This document shows, piece after piece, positions 35,027 to 42,968 of a stretch of DNA of 64,000 nt. The DNA lies in NCBI RefSeq assembly GCF_014201615.1, contig NZ_JACHEU010000001.1:1259631-1323630 (forward strand), given 5' to 3'. Positions within the stretch are counted from its first letter, which is position 1. Every line of letters starts with the position of its first letter. Source of the DNA: Aquamicrobium lusatiense (GTDB lineage Bacteria; Pseudomonadota; Alphaproteobacteria; Rhizobiales; Rhizobiaceae). Under the pieces are notes generated by a model, which saw nothing but the letters and a program-made list of their open reading frames with translations, was not told where the DNA came from and searched no databases. Both the position numbers and the translations under genes were made by a program.

Positions 35027-36393
35027 TGGCCGTCCCTTTCCGCGCGTTCTTCTGCCTCATCCTCATTAGGATCGGGCTCGCGTTCTGCCGCCGGCGTGGC
35101 GGATCCGTTTGGCTGATAATTTGGATCGGTTGCGCGCTTGAGCGGCACCATGTTGGCCGGCACGAAGTGCTCATCGCCTTCCGGGCCGATCGGGTCTTCA
35201 TCCTCAAGCTGAAGAATGCGGTTCGGAGAGAAACCGCCAACCATGAACACCTTGTTGTAGAACTCAGCCCGGGCTTTCATGTCGCCGCGCAGGAGGGCGT
35301 TCATGTTGAACTTCACATAGTAGCCCTGCTCCTTTTCCTCTTCAGTGAACAGCTTCCAGTTCAGTTCCTGCTCCCATGCATCTACCCACGGCCCAACCGT
35401 CTGGCGGATGAAACCAATCATCAGCTGCTCGATGCCGGAACCCCATGAAGTCGTCTTCTCGTGGCTCTGGAGAAGGATCAGCGGCACGTCGAAGATGCGG
35501 GCGATCTCGGCAATCTGAAACTCGCGAGTGCCGAGGAACTGCGCATCCTCCGGCGGGATGGTGGTCTGGATGAACTTCATGCCCTCTTCGAGGACCTTGA
35601 CCCGATGGGCGTTATTAAGGCCGCTTTGGTCATCGAGGGACGCTGCCGGGTTCTCGGAATTGCGCTTCACCTCGCCATTCGGGCTGCGGATGTTCTGCTT
35701 CGCACCGGGCGACAGCTTTCCCGGATGAAGCAGGAAACCGCCGGACTTGGCATCGTTGGCAAAGAACTTGCCGCCGAATGTCTCTGTTGCAAGTCCGAGC
35801 GCCACCGCCTCACGGTGCAGGGCGATCTGGGACATGCCGACATATCCGTCCTGGCTTTGATCCATTATGTGGATCACATCGTCGGAATCGAGCTGGTGGC
35901 GCGTGCCGTCGATCGTCGTCTCAAACCAGTGATCGCCATTGCGGCGCACAGGGCCGGTGCGATCTGGCAGAAGGGGATAGAGCCCTACGCCACGACCCCG
36001 ACCGTCGCGCTCTATCTCCAGATATCCGTTACCCCATAGAAGCGCATGAGCCTGCGAGGTCTTACGCACCGTCCTCGACGACATGAGGTCATTGGGCCGA
36101 ACGCCGAGGCGCTGCGCAAAGGGATGCTGTCCCTTTCCATTACCGGGGCTCACCACCTCTTTCCCGCCAGCCGGCCGTGAGCGATACATGCGCAGCGGAA
36201 ACCACGCGATCGGATTGCTGATGCGATTGACGCAGGCATAGACAGGCGTGAGGCGCAGCGACCCGTACTCGCTGACGGTCACTCCGGCGTTCGTCTTACC
36301 GCCGCCAATGGCTCGCAGCAGCCAGCCACCGGGCGAGGAAAAGCTTCCGGCCTCGCGGTAGGTCGATCCAAACATGCTGGCAAACAGGCTCAT
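35023..36393 (-). CDS. Portal protein (HK97 family)
   Basis: 456 residues from the ATG at 36393, with GGCGAGG just upstream and an ATGA overlap with the small membrane gene. Family features: the N-terminal clip region TVSEYGSLRLTPVYACVNRI, the wing SQAHALLWGNGYLEIERDG, and the stem region VPLILLQSHEKTTSWGSGIE. The C-terminus is acidic and disordered. It forms the dodecameric DNA-entry ring. Confidence 0.92.
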   Translation of the reverse strand: MSLFASMFGSTYREAGSFSSPGGWLLRAIGGGKTNAGVTVSEYGSLRLTPVYACVNRISNPIAWFPLRMYRSRPAGGKEVVSPGNGKGQHPFAQRLGVRPNDLMSSRTVRKTSQAHALLWGNGYLEIERDGRGRGVGLYPLLPDRTGPVRRNGDHWFETTIDGTRHQLDSDDVIHIMDQSQDGYVGMSQIALHREAVALGLATETFGGKFFANDAKSGGFLLHPGKLSPGAKQNIRSPNGEVKRNSENPAASLDDQSGLNNAHRVKVLEEGMKFIQTTIPPEDAQFLGTREFQIAEIARIFDVPLILLQSHEKTTSWGSGIEQLMIGFIRQTVGPWVDAWEQELNWKLFTEEEKEQGYYVKFNMNALLRGDMKARAEFYNKVFMVGGFSPNRILQLEDEDPIGPEGDEHFVPANMVPLKRATDPNYQPNGSATPAAEREPDPNEDEAEERAERDGQ

Positions 36394-36557
36394 GCATGCC
36401 TCGCCAAAAGGATCGCACCCACGAGCAGCAGCCCCCCACACACAATGAGAGCCGCCGGCACATGGATCATCGCCACGCCGCCAGCAATGAGGGCGACGCC
36501 GAGCAAGCCGACAGCATCACGCCAGTCAACCCTTCGGCTGTTCCGTTCTTCGTTCAA
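36390..36557 (-). CDS. Small two-helix membrane protein between terminase and portal
   Basis: 55 residues starting at the TTG at 36557. This start overlaps the terminase stop as TTGA, and its own stop overlaps the portal start as ATGA, which is strong evidence of a real gene. A basic N-terminus (LNEERNSRRVDWRDAVG) is followed by two hydrophobic helices (LLGVALIAGGVAMIHV, AALIVCGGLLLVGAILL). It is seldom seen in model phages at this site. Function unknown. Confidence 0.72.
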   Translation of the reverse strand: MNEERNSRRVDWRDAVGLLGVALIAGGVAMIHVPAALIVCGGLLLVGAILLARHA

Positions 36558-38281
36558 ACTTCGATCTCCAGAATGCCGCGCGTCTCGTAGACGGACGGTC
36601 CCTCTGCCTCGGCGCTCATCCATCGAGCCTGACACATCATGTGAGCGACAGGGCCGTCGATCTTGTTCTGCTCGCGGTCCTTGCGGGGATAAACGTTGTC
36701 CTTGGCGTCCGCTTTCGCGACGACATTGGACAGCATCCATGTGAAAACGGGATCACCGTTATGAGCGATCTTCCGCGACCGGATCAGGCCATCCATCTGT
36801 TTCATTGCGGGCGAGAAGTTCAGGACCAGTGGTCGCACCTCTATGCAGGGAATACCTTCCTCGCGAAGTTCGGCCATCATCATGTGCGCCTGATGCGGAT
36901 CAAAGGCGATCTCGTCGATGATAAGTCCGAGGCCTTCCTCATCCTGCAATCCAAGGATGTCATCACGGATCGTCACATAGTCGATCATGTCGCCATCGGT
37001 TTGCGTGATCCACCGTTCAGGAGCGTCCCGCCATCCGCGATAGTGTTCGTTTTCAGGCAGTTCGATCGTGGCCTCAGGCAGGTAATATCTGCCGAAGCGC
37101 GCATATCCGCCCTCATGCTCGAAAGTGATTTCCATCGCCGCAATGTCGATGACAGACGCCAGATCAAGGCCGATTTTGCAGGGTTGGCCTCGGAAATCCT
37201 CCAGCCTCAGGGCAGGGGTCGCGCTTTCTTTCCACTTTTGAATGTCGAAATAGGCATTGCGAGCCTGCACCCACATATTGAGGTGCTTGGTCTTGAATAC
37301 TCCGATTTTGCGCGGGTTCTGTTTCGCGTCCCGCTGCCTAGCACGCAGAAACTCACCCTTGACGCTCACGTCATAGTTCGGATTTGCTTTTCTCAGGGCG
37401 AGATCGGAACTCCAGTCGTCGTCTGCGTCTACAGTGTAGATGAGCGCGAACAGCTCATCGTTCTCAATAATTCCTTCAAGTACTTTTTCCGCTTCCTGCA
37501 CGGCAGCGTAACAAGGTCCCGAAAGGTTATCTCCGGCTGTTGTGATGATGAGCAGGAGCGGCTGCTCACGGGCGCCCATGCCTGTTTCCATCGTGTCGAC
37601 CATGCGGTCGGTGGCGTGTTCATGATATTCATCAACGATGGCGCAGGATGGAGAAGCACCATCTCCGGGATCACCAATCAGGGGCTCGAACTTTGATCCG
37701 TCACCAAGGCGATGGATATTCTTCGCTCCGACCGTGACGCCATAGTGCTGAACGAAGGCTGGCGTCTTCATTGCCATGAGCCGGGCAGGCTTGAAGACCT
37801 CCCATGCCTGCTTTTCAGTGGTGGCGCCGGAGTAAACCTCGGCGCCATGATCACCATCGATCGACATCATGCCGAGACCGACACCCGCCGCCCATGTGGA
37901 CTTGGCATTCTTGCGAGGCTCAAGAATCAGCGCTTTTCGAAACCGACGCAGCCCGTCCTGTTTCCGCAGCCAACCGAAAAGGCAGACCGTTTTAAAGCAC
38001 TGCCACGGCTCAAGCTTGAGCTTCAGGCCTTTTCGCGCCCACTCACCTTTTGTGTGAGGCAGCAGTTCAAGGAACTTGCACCACTTCTCTGCCGCCTTGG
38101 AATCGAACCGATAAGGGAAGTTATGACCTTTACTCGCCTCAAGATCGTCCAGATGCCGTTTGCAAGCTAGGAACACCCATTTGCAGACCGGTATTTTCCC
38201 GCTGACGACATCCTTCGCGTATTTATTGCCGGCCGCGACATGGGGATGGTCAGCCGAGCGCGGCGAACGGGTTTTGCTCAT
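36554..38281 (-). CDS. Terminase large subunit
   Basis: 575 residues. ATPase domain: Walker A-like EPRKNAKST at about 121-129, Walker B CAIVDEYHEH at about 213-222, coupling motif IITTAGDN. Nuclease domain: KIGLDLASVIDIAAMEI and GLIIDEIAFDPHQ, supplying metal-binding acidic residues. It cuts and translocates phage DNA into proheads at the portal. It overlaps the small terminase gene by 32 bp. Related to HK97/phage_term_1-type subunits. Confidence 0.93.
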   Translation of the reverse strand: MSKTRSPRSADHPHVAAGNKYAKDVVSGKIPVCKWVFLACKRHLDDLEASKGHNFPYRFDSKAAEKWCKFLELLPHTKGEWARKGLKLKLEPWQCFKTVCLFGWLRKQDGLRRFRKALILEPRKNAKSTWAAGVGLGMMSIDGDHGAEVYSGATTEKQAWEVFKPARLMAMKTPAFVQHYGVTVGAKNIHRLGDGSKFEPLIGDPGDGASPSCAIVDEYHEHATDRMVDTMETGMGAREQPLLLIITTAGDNLSGPCYAAVQEAEKVLEGIIENDELFALIYTVDADDDWSSDLALRKANPNYDVSVKGEFLRARQRDAKQNPRKIGVFKTKHLNMWVQARNAYFDIQKWKESATPALRLEDFRGQPCKIGLDLASVIDIAAMEITFEHEGGYARFGRYYLPEATIELPENEHYRGWRDAPERWITQTDGDMIDYVTIRDDILGLQDEEGLGLIIDEIAFDPHQAHMMMAELREEGIPCIEVRPLVLNFSPAMKQMDGLIRSRKIAHNGDPVFTWMLSNVVAKADAKDNVYPRKDREQNKIDGPVAHMMCQARWMSAEAEGPSVYETRGILEIEV

Positions 38282-38729
38282 CTGGGGTGTTTACAGAAAC
38301 CTTGGAGCGCGCCGCCGGGGACAGCCCAAACTCGGAAAGCAGTGATTGAGCATGGCGCATAGCCTCACTTCGCTGGGCAACCGCCGGATGGCCCTTGATC
38401 TGCTGACTGGCTACGCGGCCTTGGTCGTCATAGGTGACGTTGCTGACAAAGGTTCGCCCGCCGTCTTCGATCATTGCCGTGCAGATCTCGACTTCTTCAA
38501 GCCGCGAGGACGCCAGCGCCAGCATCGCGGCGTCCGAGGATGAGCCGATGCCCATGGCGCCGACGATAGCCACAAGCTGGTCGAAAATCTCTGCGCCGCG
38601 TGCCGAAAGCCAGTCTGGAGCCTCAGGCATGGATGCTGCGGGCTTGGGCGCATCTGGGTTCATCCGATCCGGTCTGTCCGTCCCGGCGACGACTTTCAGA
38701 TGGTCAGGAGTCCGTTTGCGTCCGGCCAT
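38250..38729 (-). CDS. Terminase small subunit (P27 family)
   Basis: 159 residues. The start MAGRKRTPDHLKVVAGTDRP and the following PEAPDWLSARGAEIFDQLVA are characteristic of P27-type small terminases, which recognise the packaging site and stimulate the large subunit. It is the first gene of the leftward morphogenetic module. The 120 bp upstream, shared with a divergent rightward gene, probably hold a late promoter or the packaging site; I cannot identify either directly. Confidence 0.88.
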   Translation of the reverse strand: MAGRKRTPDHLKVVAGTDRPDRMNPDAPKPAASMPEAPDWLSARGAEIFDQLVAIVGAMGIGSSSDAAMLALASSRLEEVEICTAMIEDGGRTFVSNVTYDDQGRVASQQIKGHPAVAQRSEAMRHAQSLLSEFGLSPAARSKVSVNTPDEQNPFAALG

Positions 38730-38850
38730 AGAAAAATACTTTCATTTTGACGGCGGAAAAATTTGACCCCGAACCGGTCTAGGCCCCAAAGGCTCTGGAC
38801 TTCCGATCCCCCATCCCCTTCACTGGTGAGATAGGCGGGAGGCAAATCTG

Positions 38851-39096
38851 ATGTCGAAGTATGACCCTTGGCGAGACCACCTGACCAATCACCGCGCTGA
38901 TATCGTGACTATGAGCTTTGACGAACTCGATGAACTGGCTCACCTGCCGCCTTCGTCCCGGACCTATGCTGAGTGGTGGTCAAATGAGGACATACGGACC
39001 ACGACACATAGCCAGTGCAAGTCATGGCAGGCGGCTGGCTTTAAGGCAGAAGTCGACCTTGTTCGCGAAACCGTCACCTTTCGGCGTGGCTCCTGA
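38851..39096 (+). CDS. DUF7662-like small protein
   Basis: 81 residues, preceded by GGGAGG 7 bases before the ATG. MSKYDPWRDHLTNHRADIVT followed by SFDELDELAHLPPSSRTYAE and WWSN, then QAAGFKAEVDLVRETVTFRR, matches the short DUF7662 family seen in many bacteria and phages, of unknown function. It is divergent from the small terminase gene and convergent with the HNH gene, whose end it overlaps by 23 bp. Confidence 0.72.
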   Translation: MSKYDPWRDHLTNHRADIVTMSFDELDELAHLPPSSRTYAEWWSNEDIRTTTHSQCKSWQAAGFKAEVDLVRETVTFRRGS

Positions 39097-39409
39097 TCTC
39101 TTCCCTCTGCTTCACACTGGAATGGCACGGCGCACACAACGATTGCAGCGGGCCGTACCAGAACAGGTCATAACCGCCGTTGTGTCGCTCGACGTGATCG
39201 GCCACGGTCGCTGGTGTCAGCCTGCCTGCCTTCTGACACATGACGCATAGCGGTTCGTCGCGAAGCTGCGCCTCTCGCCTCCGCTGCCAGCGTGCTGTCT
39301 TGTACCAGCCGCGCCATTCCTGCTTGTCGCGTGTCTGGTCGTAGAGGCGGCGCTGCTGCTGTCGGTCGCCTATGCCGGGAGGACGGTGGACTGGTGGACG
39401 GCTGGGCAT
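39074..39409 (-). CDS. HNH endonuclease upstream of the terminase
   Basis: 111 residues from the ATG at 39409 (AGAGGA upstream). The HNH core is visible: EPLCVMCQKAGRLTPATVAD, HVERHNGG, then LQSLCAPCHSSVKQRE. HNH nucleases placed beside terminase genes in HK97-type phages help the large terminase cut at the packaging site. Position and family agree. The C-terminus overlaps the convergent DUF7662-like gene. Confidence 0.87.
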   Translation of the reverse strand: MPSRPPVHRPPGIGDRQQQRRLYDQTRDKQEWRGWYKTARWQRRREAQLRDEPLCVMCQKAGRLTPATVADHVERHNGGYDLFWYGPLQSLCAPCHSSVKQREEIRSHAER

Positions 39410-39488
39410 CGACGATCCTCTTGCCACCACAAGCTACGTTTGATTACTAGGCGCGGGGTTTGATTTGATCTGGAGAAGGGACGGGGGC

Positions 39489-40010
39489 TTGACTGTGCGC
39501 AGCAAGGCAAGAGCTTATTTCGACGTGCTTGTAGGTTTGGTTGGTGTCGCTGCCGGCGCCATAAGCGTTTGGCAGTTCGTACTGCCGACACAACGGCAAG
39601 ATGCCTACCTTGAAGGAAAGAAGGAAATTGCTGCAGAAGTCGTGATGGCTCTTTCAGAAGCCGGGTTCAACACGAACCCAGCCGAGACGGCGTTGCAGGA
39701 CGGCAAATATAGCGAAGCTGTTACACTTGCCACGCAGGCCACACTAGCGCCTCCCGTTGCCACCATTCCAGACCAACCCTTCAAGCTTCGCGATGGAGAG
39801 GTGATCGATCTTCCCAGCGGAGACATGCTGTCCTTTCGCTTTGTAAGCAGCCCTGAAAAGATCGTCATCGTTGCGGGCGACGAGAAATCGCCGGCGATAC
39901 GCCGTGGTGAATCCTACGTTCATTCGGGTGGATGCCAAATCGATTACATCGATCTTGAGACCGAAGGTTACAGCAATCACACGGCCACGCTTCGCGCGAA
40001 GTGCGAATAG
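39489..40010 (+). CDS. Membrane-anchored protein of unknown function (accessory)
   Basis: 173 residues from the TTG at 39489, which has GGAGAAGGG 9 bases upstream; TTG 39465 and GTG 39495 are alternatives. One N-terminal transmembrane helix (YFDVLVGLVGVAAGAISVWQ), then a polar helical part (KKEIAAEVVMALSEAG) and a beta-rich C-terminal part with CQIDYIDLETEGY. No family recognised. It reads rightward within the leftward prophage and is AT-richer, so it is likely a later insertion (moron). Confidence 0.6.
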   Translation: MTVRSKARAYFDVLVGLVGVAAGAISVWQFVLPTQRQDAYLEGKKEIAAEVVMALSEAGFNTNPAETALQDGKYSEAVTLATQATLAPPVATIPDQPFKLRDGEVIDLPSGDMLSFRFVSSPEKIVIVAGDEKSPAIRRGESYVHSGGCQIDYIDLETEGYSNHTATLRAKCE

Positions 40011-40116
40011 TTCGCCCTGCCTAACGGATGCATCTGTATCACGAGATGGCTGCCACTCGCCTGCTACGCTTTTTGCGATAAAACTCGCTATCAGTCTTAT
40101 CGATCAGCTCGGCAAA

Positions 40117-40134
40117 TGTAAGGCGTGACTTACA
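40117..40134. promoter_or_regulatory. TGTAAG-N6-CTTACA dyad
   Basis: A perfect 6+6 inverted repeat lies in the 168-bp gap between the convergent anchored-protein gene and the four-helix membrane gene. There is no T-run, so it is not an evident terminator. It could be an operator or a small hairpin. Confidence 0.35.
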
Positions 40135-40178
40135 TCGTTGGTGTCCCACGGATATTGACAGGGCGTGAGCGGCTGTCC

Positions 40179-40655
40179 CTACTGTGATGTGGGCGTTGTT
40201 TTCCGCCTTTTAATTTCCTCTTCCATTCTTTCCTTTTGGATAGACATTAAGCTGTAAGGCAGTGGCAGGGACATCAGCAATGCGAACACGGTCACACCAG
40301 CTAAAATGGAAAAAGGCCAATCGTGACAAGCGATTTTATTTTCTTGGATGACTGTACAAGCTAATACCAAGATGAGGTTGATGACATACACGAACACCAA
40401 GTGAGCATAGTTTCCAATCCTGACTTGAATGTCTTTGGCATGCTCATGTCCCAAGCGCCAATTTCCTGTCAGAAGCATTGACGGATCGCCTATGATCGAA
40501 ATGACCGCGACCAATACACCCGCTAGAATGGAAAAGACGGAAGTAATTCCAGCAAGCGCGGCCGGCGATCCGACAAGTAATGGTCCAACTTTTACGGCGG
40601 CCCATGCTCCCAAGGCCGCGCTTGCTAAGATGTACGCCCGTGCAATGGTAATCAT
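40179..40655 (-). CDS. Four-helix membrane protein, RexB-like partner
   Basis: 158 residues. Four hydrophobic segments: YILASAALGAWAAVKVGPLL (8-27), SVFSILAGVLVAVISIIG (about 39-56), AHLVFVYVINLILVLACTVI (83-102) and FSILAGVTVFALLMSLPLPY (about 113-132). A basic, cytoplasmic-looking C-terminus follows. The start overlaps the upstream stop as ATGA, so the two genes are coupled. Size, topology, gene order and prophage location parallel lambda RexB (144 residues, four helices, ion-channel effector). No direct homology is claimed. The alternative is a KwaA-like or unrelated membrane effector. Confidence 0.6.
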   Translation of the reverse strand: MITIARAYILASAALGAWAAVKVGPLLVGSPAALAGITSVFSILAGVLVAVISIIGDPSMLLTGNWRLGHEHAKDIQVRIGNYAHLVFVYVINLILVLACTVIQENKIACHDWPFSILAGVTVFALLMSLPLPYSLMSIQKERMEEEIKRRKTTPTSQ

Positions 40656-41566
40656 TGCTCAAATATCCCGGCACTTCGCCACTCCTTCATAGCGCTGCGG
40701 ATGGCTGAGAATGCGCTTGCTGTGTCAATCGCGATCTCATCGCCTTCGACACTAACCTCCCTACGTATAACCAGCTTCGTACGTGTGATCACGTTATCAT
40801 CTCTGGTCACGATCTTGAATTCATCTTCGGTGTCGGTGATCCCATCGGCAATTTTTGCGAGCAAGAACGGAACTAGATGTCCAGCAGAACGACCATCATA
40901 GCCGAGATGAATGCTCGTTTGAATTTCACTTGCTGCCAGCATCTCTTCAGGAGAACGCCCTTTTGCACCCAGTTGAGCTAAGGGCGCCAAGATGGATCCG
41001 ATGGCGGCGGACAACGAACCTTTCGTCACCTCGTGGTTGATGTCATTCACGGTCGTCTCAAAAGCCGATATCCCTAGGTCGATGGATTTTACACCAGCTT
41101 TGAGCAACTTCTCTATCTGCTGCCTATCGGCCCTCGGATGAAGATGGAATTGTGTTTCGCTTTTTGGCCTTTTCGCATGCTCGATGAAGCGCTGGAAAAG
41201 CCCTGTTATCTGACCATCGTTGGTATGGCCATCAGCGAGGTAACCCACATGGTTTCCTTCTACGACCAAGTGAATTCCTGTTCTCAAGAATTCTTGACCC
41301 GTCGGCGCTTTATGGCGACCGACACCAGGACCACCATTAGCCACCGTCGCAGCCTTGCGTCCCTCAGAATACAGGGTGAAGTACAATGCTGTGCCTCCTG
41401 CAGAGAGGCTTCGCTCCGATATTTGAACGTCAGTATCGGACTTGTATTCGAACTTGGTAGAGGAAACGTCCGGACAGTTGCCAAGACAGAGATTCAGAAT
41501 CTTCTCTAGTGTTGAGCCACCATCCGCCGCCCAAAGCGCACGCCTGTAATGAGCAACCTTATACAA
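40652..41566 (-). CDS. Soluble partner of the four-helix membrane protein, RexA-like
   Basis: 304 residues from a TTG at 41566 with GGGAGGAT 6 bases upstream. No membrane segment or signal. The segment GIHLVVEGNHVGYLADGHTN resembles in pattern the VEGD-x-IGF region I recall for lambda RexA (279 residues). The middle is helical (IEKLLKAGVKSIDLGISAFE), the C-terminal third is beta then helical. It is cotranscribed with the membrane gene. Base composition is lower in GC than the flanking phage genes. A RexA-like sensor role is an inference. KwaB-type (DUF4868) or a wholly new family are alternatives. Confidence 0.55.
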   Translation of the reverse strand: MYKVAHYRRALWAADGGSTLEKILNLCLGNCPDVSSTKFEYKSDTDVQISERSLSAGGTALYFTLYSEGRKAATVANGGPGVGRHKAPTGQEFLRTGIHLVVEGNHVGYLADGHTNDGQITGLFQRFIEHAKRPKSETQFHLHPRADRQQIEKLLKAGVKSIDLGISAFETTVNDINHEVTKGSLSAAIGSILAPLAQLGAKGRSPEEMLAASEIQTSIHLGYDGRSAGHLVPFLLAKIADGITDTEDEFKIVTRDDNVITRTKLVIRREVSVEGDEIAIDTASAFSAIRSAMKEWRSAGIFEQ

Positions 41567-41806
41567 AAATATCCTCCCTTATTCCCCGTCATGATCAAAG
41601 CGGGGAAATCAGAGAGAGTCCAGTGCGACGTTTGTTCCAGATGTTGAGCCAGCGGCTAAACGCTGCCGCTTCTCAGGATTCAGCGAAGTGAGGAAAAGGG
41701 CGCATTTCCCCCTAGTGTCGGCGGTGAATTCCGACGCTGCTCCGGCAGGTGGCGCTAAGGCCCCGCTCATGACGAGCAAATCACCAAGTTCATTACGGAG
41801 CCGAAA
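41567..41806. other. 240-bp gap with a hairpin upstream of the RexA-like gene
   Basis: Contains the inverted repeat TTCCCCG (41582-41588) / CGGGGAA (41601-41607) just upstream of the ribosome-binding site of the RexA-like gene, and AGCGG/CCGCT around 41651-41671. No gene of useful length is seen. The dyads could be an operator, a terminator for the NusG transcript, or a leader structure. Confidence 0.4.
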
Positions 41807-42349
41807 CTATCCTGCTTGGCGGATTTTATCAAGAGGCACCTTGGTCCGAAGCTCCCGGCCCATGGCAGCTATCAACAGGACAATGTTTTCGTCGCTCACA
41901 GCCTCCACAGTTCCCTGCGTGCCAGTGAATGCACCTTCGCCCACCTTGACCAGATCACCGGGCTTGATGCCGTGACGGTCGATGCGCAAATCGTCGAACT
42001 GGCCGGCATCCTGCGCGGAGCGGATCGCCTGCACATCGTCATCGCTCGCAGCAATCGGAACAGACGCCTCGCCGTAGTGCTGGCTGCGAAGCACGCGCTG
42101 CACATGCTCGCAGTCCAGAACCCGCGACCAGTGTTCCGAGGCCAGCACAAACAGATACCCCGGCAGGAGCGGATAGCTCTGCTTCATCCACTTGCGCTTG
42201 CGCCTGTGATGGTACTCCCTTCGAAAGCACGGCACGAACACCGTCTGCCCCAAGGCGAGGATTTCGGCTCCTGCCTGTCGTTCTGAGTTCGGGCGGCAAG
42301 CAACGATGTACCACTTGCGCGCATTGTCGTTCTTCGCGATCTTGATCAA
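41807..42349 (-). CDS. NusG/RfaH-family transcription antitermination protein
   Basis: 180 residues. I choose the TTG at 42349: GGAGGG lies 7 bases upstream and the codon overlaps the previous stop as TTGA. Residues 10-110 form the NGN domain (RKWYIVACRPNSERQAGAEI, YPLLPGYLFV). A KOW domain follows (HGIKPGDLVKVGEGAFTGTQ). NGN proteins bind the RNA-polymerase clamp and promote elongation; RfaH/UpxY-type paralogs act on particular operons. Its place at the end of the early operon, before the long late genes, suggests it drives late transcription. Confidence 0.85.
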   Translation of the reverse strand: MIKIAKNDNARKWYIVACRPNSERQAGAEILALGQTVFVPCFRREYHHRRKRKWMKQSYPLLPGYLFVLASEHWSRVLDCEHVQRVLRSQHYGEASVPIAASDDDVQAIRSAQDAGQFDDLRIDRHGIKPGDLVKVGEGAFTGTQGTVEAVSDENIVLLIAAMGRELRTKVPLDKIRQAG

Positions 42350-42708
42350 TCGTCTGCCCTCCAATAGAGCTTATACGCCTTGGGTTTTCGATAGAGGACA
42401 CCGCCGCGATATTCGTATTTCCCCTGCTTTGCCCGATGAACGACAGAGCGAATCCTATTCGGACTTAGCTGGGTTCCAATCGGCCGGTACTCGACAAGCC
42501 TGTCTTTCCACATGCGCTCGGGCGGTTCGATCCGATACCATTCGCCATCTTCGTGCAGGATGAAGCGGGCACGGCCGAGATCAGTCAGGCCAACCATATC
42601 ATTTGTGCGCAGCTCGCAGATGTCCGGGCCGGGCTTTGCCTGGCTAATCGGACGCCACGGATTCTTGCGGTCGTATGCCTCGCGGGCTATGCGTTCGAAG
42701 GCGCTCAT
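42346..42708 (-). CDS. Hypothetical early protein
   Basis: 120 residues (MSAFERIAREAYDRKNPWRP ...). Overlaps ATGA with the upstream gene and TTGA with the NusG-like gene, so it is translated in the chain. The composition is basic with many Arg/Tyr (RIRSVVHRAKQGKYEYRGGV), consistent with a small nucleic-acid-associated protein. No family recognised. Confidence 0.62.
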   Translation of the reverse strand: MSAFERIAREAYDRKNPWRPISQAKPGPDICELRTNDMVGLTDLGRARFILHEDGEWYRIEPPERMWKDRLVEYRPIGTQLSPNRIRSVVHRAKQGKYEYRGGVLYRKPKAYKLYWRADD

Positions 42709-42968
42709 GCGCGCTCCTTTCCTGCGTAGGGGATGAGACCTTTGCGCATTGGCCGTCTGATAGGGGCCGACTTCTCCCGAAAGTCAGTGGTAGAAAGATT
42801 TGCGATGCCGGGCCTTCGTCCGTTGCCGCTACCGCGCATCTCCGCCCCCGCTCGTTTGAGGATCTGGCGAACGCGTTCACGCGAAAGCCCGTAGGCGCTT
42901 CCGATCTCCTGAAGTGTTTCGCCGCTTTCGTGCCGACGAAGCATGTCGCTGACGCGGGCACTGCTCAT
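42705..42968 (-). CDS. Sigma-70 region 4-like HTH protein
   Basis: 87 residues. The first 40 residues (ETLQEIGSAYGLSRERVRQI with KRAGAE) match region 4.2 of sigma-70 factors, the -35-recognising helix-turn-helix, here without regions 2 and 3. The C-terminal half is basic and unstructured-looking. ATGA overlaps join it to both neighbours. It may be a transcription regulator that contacts RNA polymerase, as some phage late activators and co-activators do, or a simple DNA-binding protein. Confidence 0.7.
   Translation of the reverse strand: MSSARVSDMLRRHESGETLQEIGSAYGLSRERVRQILKRAGAEMRGSGNGRRPGIANLSTTDFREKSAPIRRPMRKGLIPYAGKERA

Noticed and set aside
40179..41566. Assignment of the pair as Kiwa (KwaA/KwaB)
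   Set aside because: Kiwa has the membrane gene first, while here the soluble gene is first, and I see no DUF4868 signature; left as an alternative only.
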